Assembly: GCA_002245135.1 (NCBI GenBank)
Contig: NGBS01000648.1
Location: 1-28,907 of the forward strand
From: Proteromonas lacertae
Taxonomy: Eukaryota > Sar > Bigyra > Opalinata > Proteromonadidae
Reading direction: 5' to 3'
DNA length: 28,907 bases
Shown: one piece after another, positions 15,328-25,171 of the stretch
How the letters are laid out: each line of letters starts with the position of its first letter
Numbering within the stretch: the stretch's first letter is position 1
Notes under the pieces: generated by a model
Databases searched by the model: none
Told to the model about the DNA's origin: nothing
The model's input: only the letters and a program-made list of their open reading frames with translations
Program-made: the position numbers and the translations under genes

Positions 15328-17406
15328 CTGTAAACTACAATGCCAATTACAGTTTGAACATAAGGTTGCAATATACTTGCCAGTAAAATGGTCATGGTGT
15401 CTTGTTCGCCTTCTATTTCTGTCGTTTTCATTGAAGGGTGTATTGCACCACATACATTTATCGATATTTTTATGAGCTGGAATATAAGTGCTTTCATCTA
15501 ATGGTTTCAATTCACCACTTTTATAATCTTCATACTTCTTCAATACATAATCTTGAATCTCAACAAACTTCTTTACTAGTTGCATCTCCAAATCTTGTGG
15601 ATCTTGCTGCAATTCCAGTTTTCCGAAGAATGTTTCTTCGCTGATGATTTCAGGGTACCTGGAACTTAAGTGAATGCACCAACTGCTGAGAATATGTTTT
15701 TTAAACGCTCCTTTGGCTCCAGGTATTACTTCAGAAGGATCTATTGGTACTTGTATAACTTCTGTATCCCAGTATAATACTACAGGAATCATTTGTTGGT
15801 ATTTGAAATTATGAAACTTGATGAAGGTATCTGGAGGTGGAAATTGACGAATGATTCCTTTTTGTAATTGACAATTCTCTTTCTGATGTTGAATTATCAT
15901 ATCAGCTGTTGATAAAGTACAGAAACAATACTGGCATCTGGTATAATAATTATGACACCTTTTACCAGAAGGTGATAGGAAGGCTTCTAACTTTGTTATT
16001 ACCATATAATGATCTTTATATATCAATAGGTTCACATGAGGCCAGTGTTTTCTTTTATCTATGTTGGTAACGTATAAAGGTATTGGTTCATTCTGGTCTA
16101 TTGTAAATATATTGATAGTAATATGATTCAGCTGTTCAAACTCATCAATTCTGTCACTATCATTAATTGCATCTACTGGAAACCTTAAACTACTTACATC
16201 CATTTAATCTACATACTGTTTATATTTCATTGCTCTGTTACGGTGGTCTTTGAACTCTATATAGTGTAAACCAGCTGCCACACTAAATAAAAAGCACATA
16301 TTCTTACATTCTTCACTATATCTTACTAAATTAATAACGCACTTTCTATTGTTGAGGCTTGCTGGTAACTTTATGTTGTCATCTTCTGTAGAGGATCCAG
16401 CAGCCATTGAACTTTTCATCAGTATCATCTCTACCTTCTTAATATATCTGAACTTTAGTTCAGATCTTTCAGTGTTGAAAATTGAACCTAAATCTCGAAT
16501 CATGGCATTGTTTAACTTTGAACCAATTGTACCTAACTCTTGAGAAGTTATAATTTCTGGCGCTGTTTCGAATGTTTTGTAACAACTTACTTGTGCATTG
16601 GCTGGTTCATCGGATCCTATATAACCTACTCTGAATCTGAAATACACTTTTATATAAGAAAATTTCTTCTCATTTATGTAGTTACGTATGGTAACCATAA
16701 AATCACTTGATGCATTGCAGATTTGGGTAAACAAATCCTCAGGTTTCTTTCCATCTTCTTCATTTATAATCTTCTCGTAGGTACGTTCGTAGTCTCTACT
16801 GCTTCTCTCTACAAGTTGTAACAAACTTACTCTTTCAGGATGTGACATTGTTTTCAACTGCTCTGGATGATTATCTACAACATCCAGAGCAATCATTTCT
16901 TCCTGTAGCTGCCTTCTTCTTTCAACATCTGTAGTTGATTGAGGATGTATTTCAGGAATTGGTCCATCATTAATTGGTGAAAGTGTTGGTGGATCTTCAG
17001 GAGGAGGTGTATCTGGCAATAAATCATCTGGGATTTCTGCTAATCGCTGTATTTTTGGAGGTGGAGGAGGTGGTTGATCAATTACAATTGAAGATGTTGT
17101 TCTTCTTCTTGGTGTTATGAAACTAGTTCCATTAGTACTTCTAGTAGTGTTTGATTGTTGTTGTTGCTGCTGCTGCTGAGGTTGTTGTGGATGTTGATTT
17201 AATGATCCTACATAATATGGTGGAGGATAGTAATAGGATGGTGGTGGTGGGATAGCTGGAGTAAAATAAGGGTTCATCCAGGGATTAAAATAACTTTGTG
17301 GCAACATTGGAATCTGATTTGCTTGACTATTGCCTTGAATAGGCATAGAAGTACTTGGAGACTGGTAATACCACGGATTAAACCAAGGAGGATAGCTGGG
17401 ATACAT
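15328..17406 (-). pseudogene. Protein-primed family B DNA polymerase, N-terminal part
   Basis: This is the amino-terminal part of the Polinton polymerase gene, broken as a whole. From the start it contains a Pro/Tyr/Gln-rich leader (about the first 180 residues) and then a region with the CFLFSVAAGLH word (near 16270-16300) that is typical of Polinton polymerase N-termini. Next come a small Cys2HisCys-like finger (near 15870-15940), exonuclease motif I (DTE near 15760-15770), and near the inserted element a second Cys/His cluster with HHDHFTGKYIATLCSNC, also a hallmark of this polymerase group. The remaining exonuclease motifs and the polymerase domain lie at 4105-6969. The long leader is not needed for polymerase chemistry and could be the protein primer region, which is inference. 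Confidence 0.88.
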
Positions 17407-17602
17407 TAGAACCTATAAAAACGAGAAAGATATAAATATACCCAATAAAATAACTCCAAATGTATTAATATGATTTGCTAATTGAAATTCCTTGATAATC
17501 AAGGAGTTGTAATAATATAGTTAAAATTTTTTCTTTGATTATCAAAGAAATAATTAACTTTACTTTTAATTTATTGTTTTTTTGATTATTTACTATATTA
17601 AT
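17407..17602. promoter_or_regulatory. Divergent promoter region with two GAT(A/T)ATC palindromes
   Basis: It lies between the minus-strand polymerase start and the plus-strand 137-residue gene. Two short palindromes, CCTTGATAATCAAGG at 17490-17504 and TTTCTTTGATTATCAAAG at 17530-17547 (symmetry to 17550), are 40 bp apart centre to centre and share the core TTGAT(A/T)ATCAA. They look like paired operator sites. Base composition falls to very AT-rich from here rightward. Confidence 0.55.
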
Positions 17603-18016
17603 ATGCGTCATTTTGTTTATCAGAGAGATATAACAATGGTTCAAGAAGAAATACCATTTTGGATCAAAGTTTTTAATAGCATTAGAGAATTAGCATTAAA
17701 TGGATATACAGAAATTCATTTCTTATATTATTTAGAAGAGAGTATAGCTAATCTAGCAAAGTTAAAAGCTATACTAGACAAAGTTAAGCATTATTATAGT
17801 AATCAGTATGCAACGAAAAAAAGATTGGAAATTATCACATATTTAGATAATATTAGAAAAGATGGTAATAGATTTAAGAAAGAATTAATTGAGAATAATC
17901 AATTATTTATTGATAACAAATTAGATTACGCAGTTAATGGATTACTATCTTTATTATGTGATGCTTTAGCAGCTAGAGTGAAAATGGATGCAGATATCAA
18001 AAAAAGAAGTAAGTAA
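17603..18016 (+). CDS. Small helical protein, unknown function
   Basis: A 137-residue protein; the ATG at 17603 is the first in the open stretch, and a second ATG at 17636 is an alternative start. It is helical, rich in Lys, Leu, Ile and Asn, with no membrane segment and a basic end (KKRSK). It is transcribed divergently from the polymerase gene across a region with two palindromes. No family is recognised. Confidence 0.55.
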   Translation: MRHFVYQRDITMVQEEIPFWIKVFNSIRELALNGYTEIHFLYYLEESIANLAKLKAILDKVKHYYSNQYATKKRLEIITYLDNIRKDGNRFKKELIENNQLFIDNKLDYAVNGLLSLLCDALAARVKMDADIKKRSK

Positions 18017-18620
18017 ATATGAATTTATCTAATTATGATTAAATAATTATATATTTTAAATACTAATACAGAGATTAATTAAAATAAAAAGAAGACTGTG
18101 TGTTTTTAAGGGTTTATTTAAAATAACATAAAAAATCCATAACCGATTCTTCTTACCCTTTCTTTTTTTCACTTCCTTACTTAGGGAAAGTGAAGTCGAT
18201 CACTTTTCTCTAGGTAAATAAGTGAAAAAAAGAAAGGGAAAGGAAAATCGATTATGAAATCCGCATTTCAAAAACTAAATGAGTAAAAGAAAAGGGAAAG
18301 TGAAAACAAGGGAAAGTGAAAACGAGTCTTAGGTGGTGTATATGGCCTTCCTAAGGTTTATATCAGTCTCTATAACATAATTGAACAAATGTTTACAACG
18401 GACGGCAGTTACACCGTCAGTTACACGTCAGTTATGTAACTGACATGTAACGGATTCATAACGACCGTTAAAACCGTTGTACAAATGAACGGTTATTGAA
18501 TAAAATGAAAAATAAGAAAAATGAAACGAATATATGAATTTTAGCCTCGGGTCCAGCGTCAAGCCTCGTGGTCTAGCGTCAAGCCATTTTGGGTCTGTAG
18601 CCCTTAATATATATTATTAT
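18017..18620. repeat. Gene-free, repeat-laden stretch between unknown gene and protease copy
   Basis: Several structures follow one another. An inverted repeat at about 18138-18256 has 19-bp perfect inner arms, 18156-18174 (CCCTTTCTTTTTTTCACTT) and 18220-18238, with looser outer arms beginning CATAACCGATT. Next come two direct copies of GGGAAAGTGAAAAC at about 18293-18321. A palindrome at 18420-18451 (GTTACACGTCAGTTA and its near mirror) follows. Last are two direct copies of GCCTCG(T)GGTCYAGCGTCAA at 18544-18582. No coding frame is seen. This looks like remnants of small non-autonomous repeats at a junction. Confidence 0.65.
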
Positions 18621-18622
18621 AA

Positions 18623-19126
18623 GATGCACTCTCTAATTTTGATATTGAAAAGATCATTAAAAAAATGTTTCCTAGACTATTAAAATATTTTAAAGGTGTT
18701 ATACTATGGGATGAACTTAACAAAATAGGTCAACTATGTAAAAATGATGATGTTTGGTGTGTAATACTTTGTACTAATACAACTAAAGATCCTGTAAGTA
18801 AAATAGGTCATTGGGTTAGTTTATGTGTTAACAATAATACTAGGAGGATAATGTACTATGATAGTTTTGGAGATAAACCTAAACAAATAACAAAGTTTTA
18901 TAAAGATTTAACAAAATTAAAAAAATATCCTAATGATGAATATAAGATTAAAATAAATAGAGTTAAAAATCAAAGAGTTGATAGTGTAAGATGTGGTTAT
19001 CATGCAATTTTGTTTTTAGTTGATATCATAGTAAATAACAAATCATTTGTGCAAGCAACGAATTTTAATTCAATAAAAGGAGAACAAAGAGCAAAAATGT
19101 TAGAATCAAAATTTATTACTATATAA
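18623..19126 (+). pseudogene. Second adenain/Ulp1-like protease copy, partial
   Basis: Only the protease domain is present, without the long hydrophobic N-terminal region of the copy at 299-1867. Similarity to that copy begins at about 18623 (ALSNFDIEKII) and runs to the end, with the catalytic signature words GHWVSL, YYDSFG, NQ and RCGYH in order. The two copies are clearly diverged relatives (my eye estimate is well under half identical), so this is not a recent duplicate. The gene converges on the end of the 892-residue gene with a few bases of overlap. It is classed as a fossil remnant, and an alternative is a short active protease. Confidence 0.75.
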
Positions 19127-21797
19127 ACCTAACTCTTTTTCTTTTATTTTCAAAATGTGTATTTTTAAATAAATCATATAACAATAATTTTCTTCTTCTA
19201 CGCTTTTTACCTGAACCTTGTATTCTACGCTTAGCTGTTTCTCTAGCATCAATAGCTCTTTGATTAATACTATCTCGATTTGCATTTCTCATATAATCAT
19301 CAATTTTTAAATAATTATTTTCATCTTTATCATCTAATCTTGCATCTTTTAATACATAAATATTATCTTTCAAAGATACTGGTACTATCAATTCTACTGT
19401 ATCTCCTATCTTAACAAAAAATGGATAGTTATAGAATTTGTGAATTCCATCACCTGGTATATCACATGACATATAATCAAACATTGGATCACTTATTACA
19501 TACCATGCTCTATCACTTTCTTGAGATACTATTACTTTGATTTGTTTACATTTGATTTTTTTATCGTTAGGCCAATTTTTATCATAATCCATACCTATTA
19601 ATACTTTTATGTTTTTATTTTCCTCTTCATCATCTGATAGAATATTAATACATGGATTATATATGTATATTTCCTGCTTAGCTTGTCTTTCATTAAATGC
19701 TGTTCCTCTATGATTCTTTAACCAATATTCTAATAAACCAGTAAATGAATATATATTTCTATTGTAATCATATCCATAAAACATCATATTGATACTACTG
19801 TAATTTTGAGGTATATCATTTACTTCAGTTGCATTATATGTAGATCTAGGTAATAAAGGTAAATTGATGTTTTCTTCTCTAACCCAATCAGTAAAGAACA
19901 TATAACTCTTGCTTGAATTTTCATCTACAATTGTACAAGGTGGATTATGATTATGTATAAATGCATCAATTGAATAGATTTTACCATTATTTGTTAGCAA
20001 TTGTGTATAAAACTCTTGTATTATCCTAGTTACACCTATTTTTGCACCATTTTCTCTATTAGCTAAAAATCTATGAGATTTATTAAAGTCTCTATTTGGA
20101 TTTGGTATAGCATTAAGCAAATCATCTGGTACTAAAAATGAAAATCTATCAGATGGTATAAGATGATGAGGATTAAATTGATTACTTAAACTAATTACAT
20201 TAGATCTAGATGCATTTAATACAGGAGGAGGTGGAGGTGGTTGTTGTTGATCAGTTCTTGCTGGCATAGGTCTTGGTGGCAAAGGAGGAGGTGGTATTTG
20301 ATTACTCATATCACCAAGATCATAAGTGTCTGAATCTTCTTCAGTATCACTACTTGATGGATTATTATAATTATCTTCACTATCACTATTTGTAGGTGAT
20401 GCATTATAAAATGCATTAACATTTCTATCAATCAAATCTGCAGTAATTGATGGATGAGCAGGAGGATAATTAGTTGGTGCAACATATCTCCAATTTCTAT
20501 GATCTGCAACATTCATTGCAACATAAGCTGGAACTGATCTTCTATGTTTAATTTGACGGTTAAGTTGTGTATCTAAAGCTCTATTCATTCTAAAAGTTAT
20601 AGGATTAGCAAATATATTTGTATTGATTTGTCCTTGTGGTACATGAGCTTCTGTTAATATTTTTTGTATAGTTGCTAAATAGTTATATCTATATCCAGTT
20701 CTATTATCACCATCTGGTAATCCCATAAAATTTCTTCTATCAGAATGATATGGTAAAGTATATTCATTATCATTTTGATAATTACCACTTAGCTTATCTT
20801 TTAATATTGGTGTATAATATAAAGCTAATATATACAAATCAGTTACACAGTTGTATATGATTAACGCAATTGAATAAGCTGTTTCTTCTTTTTGATTTGT
20901 TAAATACCAAAATTTAGTTCTCATTAAACGACCTATATAAAACTTTAACTTATCTTTCAGAGAATCACAAAAGCTAATTATATCATAATTTGCATTGTTG
21001 TTATTATTTTCATTATTATCATTGTTATTATTTCCGTTGTTGTTATTATTGTTATTATCATTACTTCCATTGTCTGCATTTACTAATACTCCTCTTACCA
21101 TATTATCATGTCTATTTTGCATAACATTTTCTGCTCTTATTTCAGCTGCACTATTATAATGTTCATTATTCATTATGTTAAAATCATTTTCTGGTTCTGG
21201 ATGTCTTTCATCAATTTCATAATGAGTTTTTTTAATTCTTCTATTTTCTAGTTGTGTAACACCTATTCTCTCTTTTGGGTGTAAAACAACAAATGGATTT
21301 CTTTGTAATATAAAATCAGATGCCATACACAATTTATCAATACCATCTGCTATACGAGTTTTAAATATTCCACATTCTCTTGCATTAGCAGAATTTTCAT
21401 TTCCTGCTAATTTTGGATTATAAGCTTCTAATGGTTTGCCATGTGCAAAAGGACCTGTTACAAATAAATTCTTACACCAATTAAACATTTTCATATGTTC
21501 ATCATATAAATTATATATTCTATTAAACTCATGATTTGGCCAACCTACAGGAATCAGTCTATATTGCATAATCAATGTTTTGTTAAATCTTTTCACTTCT
21601 TGATTCACATAGTTATTCAAATCATCTTCGCTTATATCTTGAAATGGTATGACTTGATTCCTTCTATGTCTTCTTCTATGTCTTATTCTGTTCATATCAA
21701 TAGGTACATTATCTTCATCTTCTTCATATTCATAATCATCATCTGTTGGTTCATCTTCTTCATCATTTGAATTGTTAACTTGTGGTTGTGGTTGCAT
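19119..21797 (-). CDS. Large Polinton protein of unknown function (892 residues)
   Basis: The protein starts at an ATG 79 bp from the divergent minor capsid gene. It has an acidic N-terminus (residues 10-35) followed by a basic His/Arg patch (RHRRRHRR). A folded region of about 180 residues comes next, then a polyasparagine linker near 245-285 and another folded region. A Ser/Asp- and Pro-rich linker (residues about 465-545, with PPPPLPPRP and PPPPPP) leads to a C-terminal folded region. The last residues are strongly basic (KKRRRRK, NKRKRVRF), as in DNA-binding or nuclear-targeting tails. No enzyme motif is recognised. Its size and divergent pairing with capsid genes suggest a virion, packaging or terminal-protein role, which is inference. 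Beyond Polintons I know no relative. Confidence 0.75.
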   Translation of the reverse strand: MQPQPQVNNSNDEEDEPTDDDYEYEEDEDNVPIDMNRIRHRRRHRRNQVIPFQDISEDDLNNYVNQEVKRFNKTLIMQYRLIPVGWPNHEFNRIYNLYDEHMKMFNWCKNLFVTGPFAHGKPLEAYNPKLAGNENSANARECGIFKTRIADGIDKLCMASDFILQRNPFVVLHPKERIGVTQLENRRIKKTHYEIDERHPEPENDFNIMNNEHYNSAAEIRAENVMQNRHDNMVRGVLVNADNGSNDNNNNNNNGNNNNDNNENNNNNANYDIISFCDSLKDKLKFYIGRLMRTKFWYLTNQKEETAYSIALIIYNCVTDLYILALYYTPILKDKLSGNYQNDNEYTLPYHSDRRNFMGLPDGDNRTGYRYNYLATIQKILTEAHVPQGQINTNIFANPITFRMNRALDTQLNRQIKHRRSVPAYVAMNVADHRNWRYVAPTNYPPAHPSITADLIDRNVNAFYNASPTNSDSEDNYNNPSSSDTEEDSDTYDLGDMSNQIPPPPLPPRPMPARTDQQQPPPPPPVLNASRSNVISLSNQFNPHHLIPSDRFSFLVPDDLLNAIPNPNRDFNKSHRFLANRENGAKIGVTRIIQEFYTQLLTNNGKIYSIDAFIHNHNPPCTIVDENSSKSYMFFTDWVREENINLPLLPRSTYNATEVNDIPQNYSSINMMFYGYDYNRNIYSFTGLLEYWLKNHRGTAFNERQAKQEIYIYNPCINILSDDEEENKNIKVLIGMDYDKNWPNDKKIKCKQIKVIVSQESDRAWYVISDPMFDYMSCDIPGDGIHKFYNYPFFVKIGDTVELIVPVSLKDNIYVLKDARLDDKDENNYLKIDDYMRNANRDSINQRAIDARETAKRRIQGSGKKRRRRKLLLYDLFKNTHFENKRKRVRFI

Positions 21798-21876
21798 ATA
21801 TATATAACAATATATAAATTAAAGAATAATTCAAATAAAATTATATTTTAATATTTCTCAACAATTATAATACATA
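21798..21876. promoter_or_regulatory. Short bidirectional promoter between 892-residue gene and capsid cluster
   Basis: Only 79 bp separates two divergent ATGs. It contains TATATATATAACAATATATAAAT near the minus-strand start, giving TATA-like words on both strands. It probably drives both genes. Confidence 0.5.
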
Positions 21877-22848
21877 ATGCAACCTAAAGATAGTAATAAT
21901 GTTTTAAGTAATAGAAGATCATTGTTCTTAACTACATCAGACTATGATCCAAAATTTTCTGATAGATGGACAAGATGTATTAATACTCCTACTATAACTG
22001 AAAAATATCAATATATGAGTTTAATTACTGCAGTTATTCCAAATAACTTCTATACAATACAAGATGAAGTAAATGATCATATACTCTTTAATTTTACTTA
22101 TTACAGTTGCAGAAATACACAAATAACAGATCGTGAAGAATGGTCAAAAGCTGAAAACCAAAATGGACCTTATAATAAAACTATTGATATTAAAATACCT
22201 CAGAGAAATTATACAGGAAAAGAATTATTAGATTTTTTTAATGAGCAATTTCTAAAAATAAGCTTTTCAAGGATAGGTGGATCACAACCACCTTTACCTG
22301 GTGAGGATCCTGCAAATGATTATCCATTTCGTAAAGTAGATGATCAAACAGATGTACTTCAATTTGATAATACTTCAGAAAATAGATTAGTGCTATATTT
22401 TAAGTTTTTAACACATTATGGAAGATATTACTTTACAGATTTTAGTATAGAATTCCCTAACTTAACTTATAAGTTATATGGTGTTGATGAAAATAATAAA
22501 AGTATATCAATTTATCATGCAAATAGTCTTGCAGATGCATATTTCACTAATATTTTTGGTGCTTTTCGTAAAGTATTACCCAATCAACCTTCTTTACTAT
22601 GGGTGTCATTTATTCAAATTAGATGTGACTGGGTTAATAGTGGTGAGAATTCAATGGTTTTAGCAAATATACCTGTAACTGATATAAATGCAGAATATAC
22701 AACATTCACCAATCCACAAATTGAATGGACAGCTAAAAAGATGCAATATCACGAATATCAACGAATGAAGATAACAGTCTCTCAACAAGATGGTTATGCA
22801 ATTGATTTAAATAACTTACCTATTTATTTTGAGATTATTTTGTATTAA
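21877..22848 (+). CDS. Minor capsid protein (penton-like, single jelly roll)
   Basis: A 323-residue, beta-rich protein placed directly before the major capsid gene, as in most Polintons. Its N-terminal part has the pattern of Polinton penton proteins (YQYMSLITAVIPNNFYTI, where short strand-forming stretches precede a turn). It ends with a characteristic strand pair, RMKITVSQQDGYAIDLNNLPIYFEIILY, in positions 295-323. In Polintons this protein is predicted to form the pentameric vertex of an icosahedral capsid. The identification rests on position and fold-like pattern rather than on a unique motif. It is followed by the major capsid gene after 54 bp. Confidence 0.75.
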   Translation: MQPKDSNNVLSNRRSLFLTTSDYDPKFSDRWTRCINTPTITEKYQYMSLITAVIPNNFYTIQDEVNDHILFNFTYYSCRNTQITDREEWSKAENQNGPYNKTIDIKIPQRNYTGKELLDFFNEQFLKISFSRIGGSQPPLPGEDPANDYPFRKVDDQTDVLQFDNTSENRLVLYFKFLTHYGRYYFTDFSIEFPNLTYKLYGVDENNKSISIYHANSLADAYFTNIFGAFRKVLPNQPSLLWVSFIQIRCDWVNSGENSMVLANIPVTDINAEYTTFTNPQIEWTAKKMQYHEYQRMKITVSQQDGYAIDLNNLPIYFEIILY

Positions 22849-22902
22849 TAAATTTCTTGCTATTTTTAAGCATTTTTTGATTTTTAAAAAATAACATAAA
22901 AT

Positions 22903-24339
22903 ATGTCAATCACTGCTGTACCTGCTTCACAAAAACATGAAAGCATTGTGCCAGCTTATATACCTGTCTACAATCATATTTTAGTGACTCCAAATCAAGC
23001 TCGTAATGAAACTGTTTTATCTACAAACTCAAACAGTGATTCAATTACATTTGAAATATCTGGTGATAATTGTGTTAATCTATCAAAAAGTTACTTTGAA
23101 TTTGAATTAGATTTTAAACCTGGTTTAACAAGAGATCATGTTGATGGAGAAGAAGAACCTAACCCTTGGGATTCTCCTAATTTCACTGAAAATGGTAATA
23201 TATTATTTTTGCGAAATACTATGAATTTTGGAACTATCAAAGTTTACAACAAAACAGGAACATTGTTATGTGATCTTGATACTAGTTATAACGAATATAG
23301 AGATTTAGCTCATCAAATTGCAAATCAATATCCTTATGATTTGAAAGAACCTACCTACTATGAGGAAATTTTTGATGGATTATATTTTAATTGTGATAAT
23401 GGAAGTTATAGTGTTGACAAAATTGTTCTTTGTTCAGCAAATAATGGCGAAAACAGTACTCCTAATTATTGGATTGAACAAGCAAATGGCAAAGATATAT
23501 TACATGGTAGATCACGTTGTAGATATCATTTCTATGATTTATATAATACAATTTTAGCATTGAAGAATGATATTTATTTTGGCGAAGTCATTTACATTCA
23601 ATTCACATTTGCTCCTATTGTTAATTGGCTTATACATGAATCTGAGTACAAGGAGTATAATAACGAATGGCAACCATTTGTTGAAATGAGAGTTATCAAT
23701 CCTAGACTATACGTTTGTTACAATAAAGATCCAACATGTAATGCTAATACTATTAATTATACTACTCATCATCCTATTGACTTTACTGACTTTAACATAG
23801 TTCAAGTAACTAAAGATCCAATATCTGGTAGTAATACATTTAACTATAACTTCAGTATTAATAGCAGTATAGGAAGTTATGTTAAATTCATATTATACAG
23901 AGCTTATTTCAATGCAATACATGATAGAAGTGTAGTTCCATTTATTGAAGATCAAGATAGAATAAGATGGCAAATAAATGATTTCGTTTATACACCTGAT
24001 TATTTATATCCATCTAAATATCAGACATGGGAATATATGAGAAATTATATTCAAAATACATTATTTGAAAGATGTTCTCATCAATCTTTTGCTTATAGAT
24101 TCTTTGATATATTAAATTTTAGTACTGACCGTTTAACTGAATTAAAATTAAGAGCTGGTAAAGATTTATCGAGTGATTTAAAAATAACATTAGATTGTTC
24201 AAACCGTAACTTTGATGCTAGAAAAGATAATCCAGATGATGAGGATGAAAACAGAAATAGAACTATTCATCATAAATTCTACATAATTACAGGTAAACAA
24301 TTGATTATTGGACCAAGGGGTGTTGAAAAAGTAGTATAA
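22903..24339 (+). CDS. Major capsid protein (double jelly roll)
   Basis: A 478-residue protein with the features of the Polinton major capsid protein. A short leader is followed by a strand-rich segment (SDSITFEISGDNCVNLSKSYFEFEL, residues 45-70) typical of the first jelly roll, and long Tyr/Phe/Asn-rich beta regions fill two halves of about 220 residues. Its place between the minor capsid and the ATPase is the usual one. In relatives it forms trimeric pseudo-hexagonal capsomers of an icosahedral shell. The frame is whole. It ends at a TAA, with the ATPase start 70 bp downstream. Confidence 0.82.
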   Translation: MSITAVPASQKHESIVPAYIPVYNHILVTPNQARNETVLSTNSNSDSITFEISGDNCVNLSKSYFEFELDFKPGLTRDHVDGEEEPNPWDSPNFTENGNILFLRNTMNFGTIKVYNKTGTLLCDLDTSYNEYRDLAHQIANQYPYDLKEPTYYEEIFDGLYFNCDNGSYSVDKIVLCSANNGENSTPNYWIEQANGKDILHGRSRCRYHFYDLYNTILALKNDIYFGEVIYIQFTFAPIVNWLIHESEYKEYNNEWQPFVEMRVINPRLYVCYNKDPTCNANTINYTTHHPIDFTDFNIVQVTKDPISGSNTFNYNFSINSSIGSYVKFILYRAYFNAIHDRSVVPFIEDQDRIRWQINDFVYTPDYLYPSKYQTWEYMRNYIQNTLFERCSHQSFAYRFFDILNFSTDRLTELKLRAGKDLSSDLKITLDCSNRNFDARKDNPDDEDENRNRTIHHKFYIITGKQLIIGPRGVEKVV

Positions 24340-24409
24340 GTAATAATACTTTATTATTGACTTCTATTTTTATTTTTTGATTTCTCACTACATAATAAAT
24401 ACACGTACT

Positions 24410-25171
24410 ATGTTTAAATTTGAAAAAATAAATAACATACAAATTGAACCTGTTGATGGTGGTGAGTCATTTGATCCTAAGAAAATTCTGGGTTATGATT
24501 ACTTTAACGAGCCTTTCTGCAATATTTTTATTGTGGCTCGTAAGAATAGTGGTAAAACCACTTTGATATACAATATATTAAGACATATTATAGATCCAAA
24601 ATATAAGAAAAAACAACATGTACATTTTTTCGTAGGCACAATCAAACAAGATAGGATATATGATTCAATTAAAGAGTTGTTAGATTATAATGAAATTAGT
24701 TATGATGAAAATGATTCATTATTTGAACCTTATTCAGGAGATAATTTAGTAGAGAAGTTAATGAAATCAATTGATGATACAAACAAAGATAATTTTGAGT
24801 ATGCAGAACATATTATAATATTTGATGATCTTAGTTTAGAGTTGAAAACAGCTAATATCATACCAGTATTAATGAAAGAAAATAGACATTTAAAATCAAA
24901 AATTATAATTAGTAGTCAATATATTACTGATATAGTACCTTCAGCAAGATCACAAGTAGATTATTGTTTAACATTTTATGGATTGAGTAATAGAAATTTG
25001 TTTGACTTATACAACTCATTGAATATATGGATACCTGAATATGAAACATTTAAAGAGTTATATTTAGCTGTTACTAAGCCACAATATAACTTCTTATATA
25101 TTGATAATGTTAAAAAAGTGTTTAGAGCTAACTTCAATATTTTGATTGAAGATCATTCTGAAGTTTCTTGA
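24410..25171 (+). CDS. Genome-packaging ATPase (FtsK/HerA-A32 type)
   Basis: A 253-residue protein starting at the ATG at 24410; the longer open stretch upstream has no ATG. Walker A is at residues 43-51 (ARKNSGKTT), Walker B at about 133-141 (EHIIIFDDL), and a sensor glutamine lies in IIISSQ at residue 170, followed by a conserved-looking Arg at 180. The family pumps viral DNA into empty capsids. Length and motif order match the short Polinton/poxvirus A32-like form. Its stop overlaps the start of the following gene as TGATG, suggesting coupled translation. Confidence 0.9.
   Translation: MFKFEKINNIQIEPVDGGESFDPKKILGYDYFNEPFCNIFIVARKNSGKTTLIYNILRHIIDPKYKKKQHVHFFVGTIKQDRIYDSIKELLDYNEISYDENDSLFEPYSGDNLVEKLMKSIDDTNKDNFEYAEHIIIFDDLSLELKTANIIPVLMKENRHLKSKIIISSQYITDIVPSARSQVDYCLTFYGLSNRNLFDLYNSLNIWIPEYETFKELYLAVTKPQYNFLYIDNVKKVFRANFNILIEDHSEVS

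Larger units (their letters stand above)
1..17406. mobile_element. Polinton/Maverick piece A (replication/integration module), broken
   Basis: This stretch holds the protease, integrase and family B DNA polymerase that define Polintons, arranged with the protease on the plus strand and the integrase and polymerase on the minus strand. It runs off the left edge of the window. Its right limit is placed near the polymerase start because base composition changes there. It is interrupted by an 8.35-kb nested element at 6976-15321. The polymerase gene has about two interruptions including that insert, while the other frames look whole. No long terminal inverted repeat of this Polinton is visible, so its true ends are unknown. 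Judging from the mostly open frames, the copy is not very old. It may be one element with the capsid module to its right or a separate one. Confidence 0.85.
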
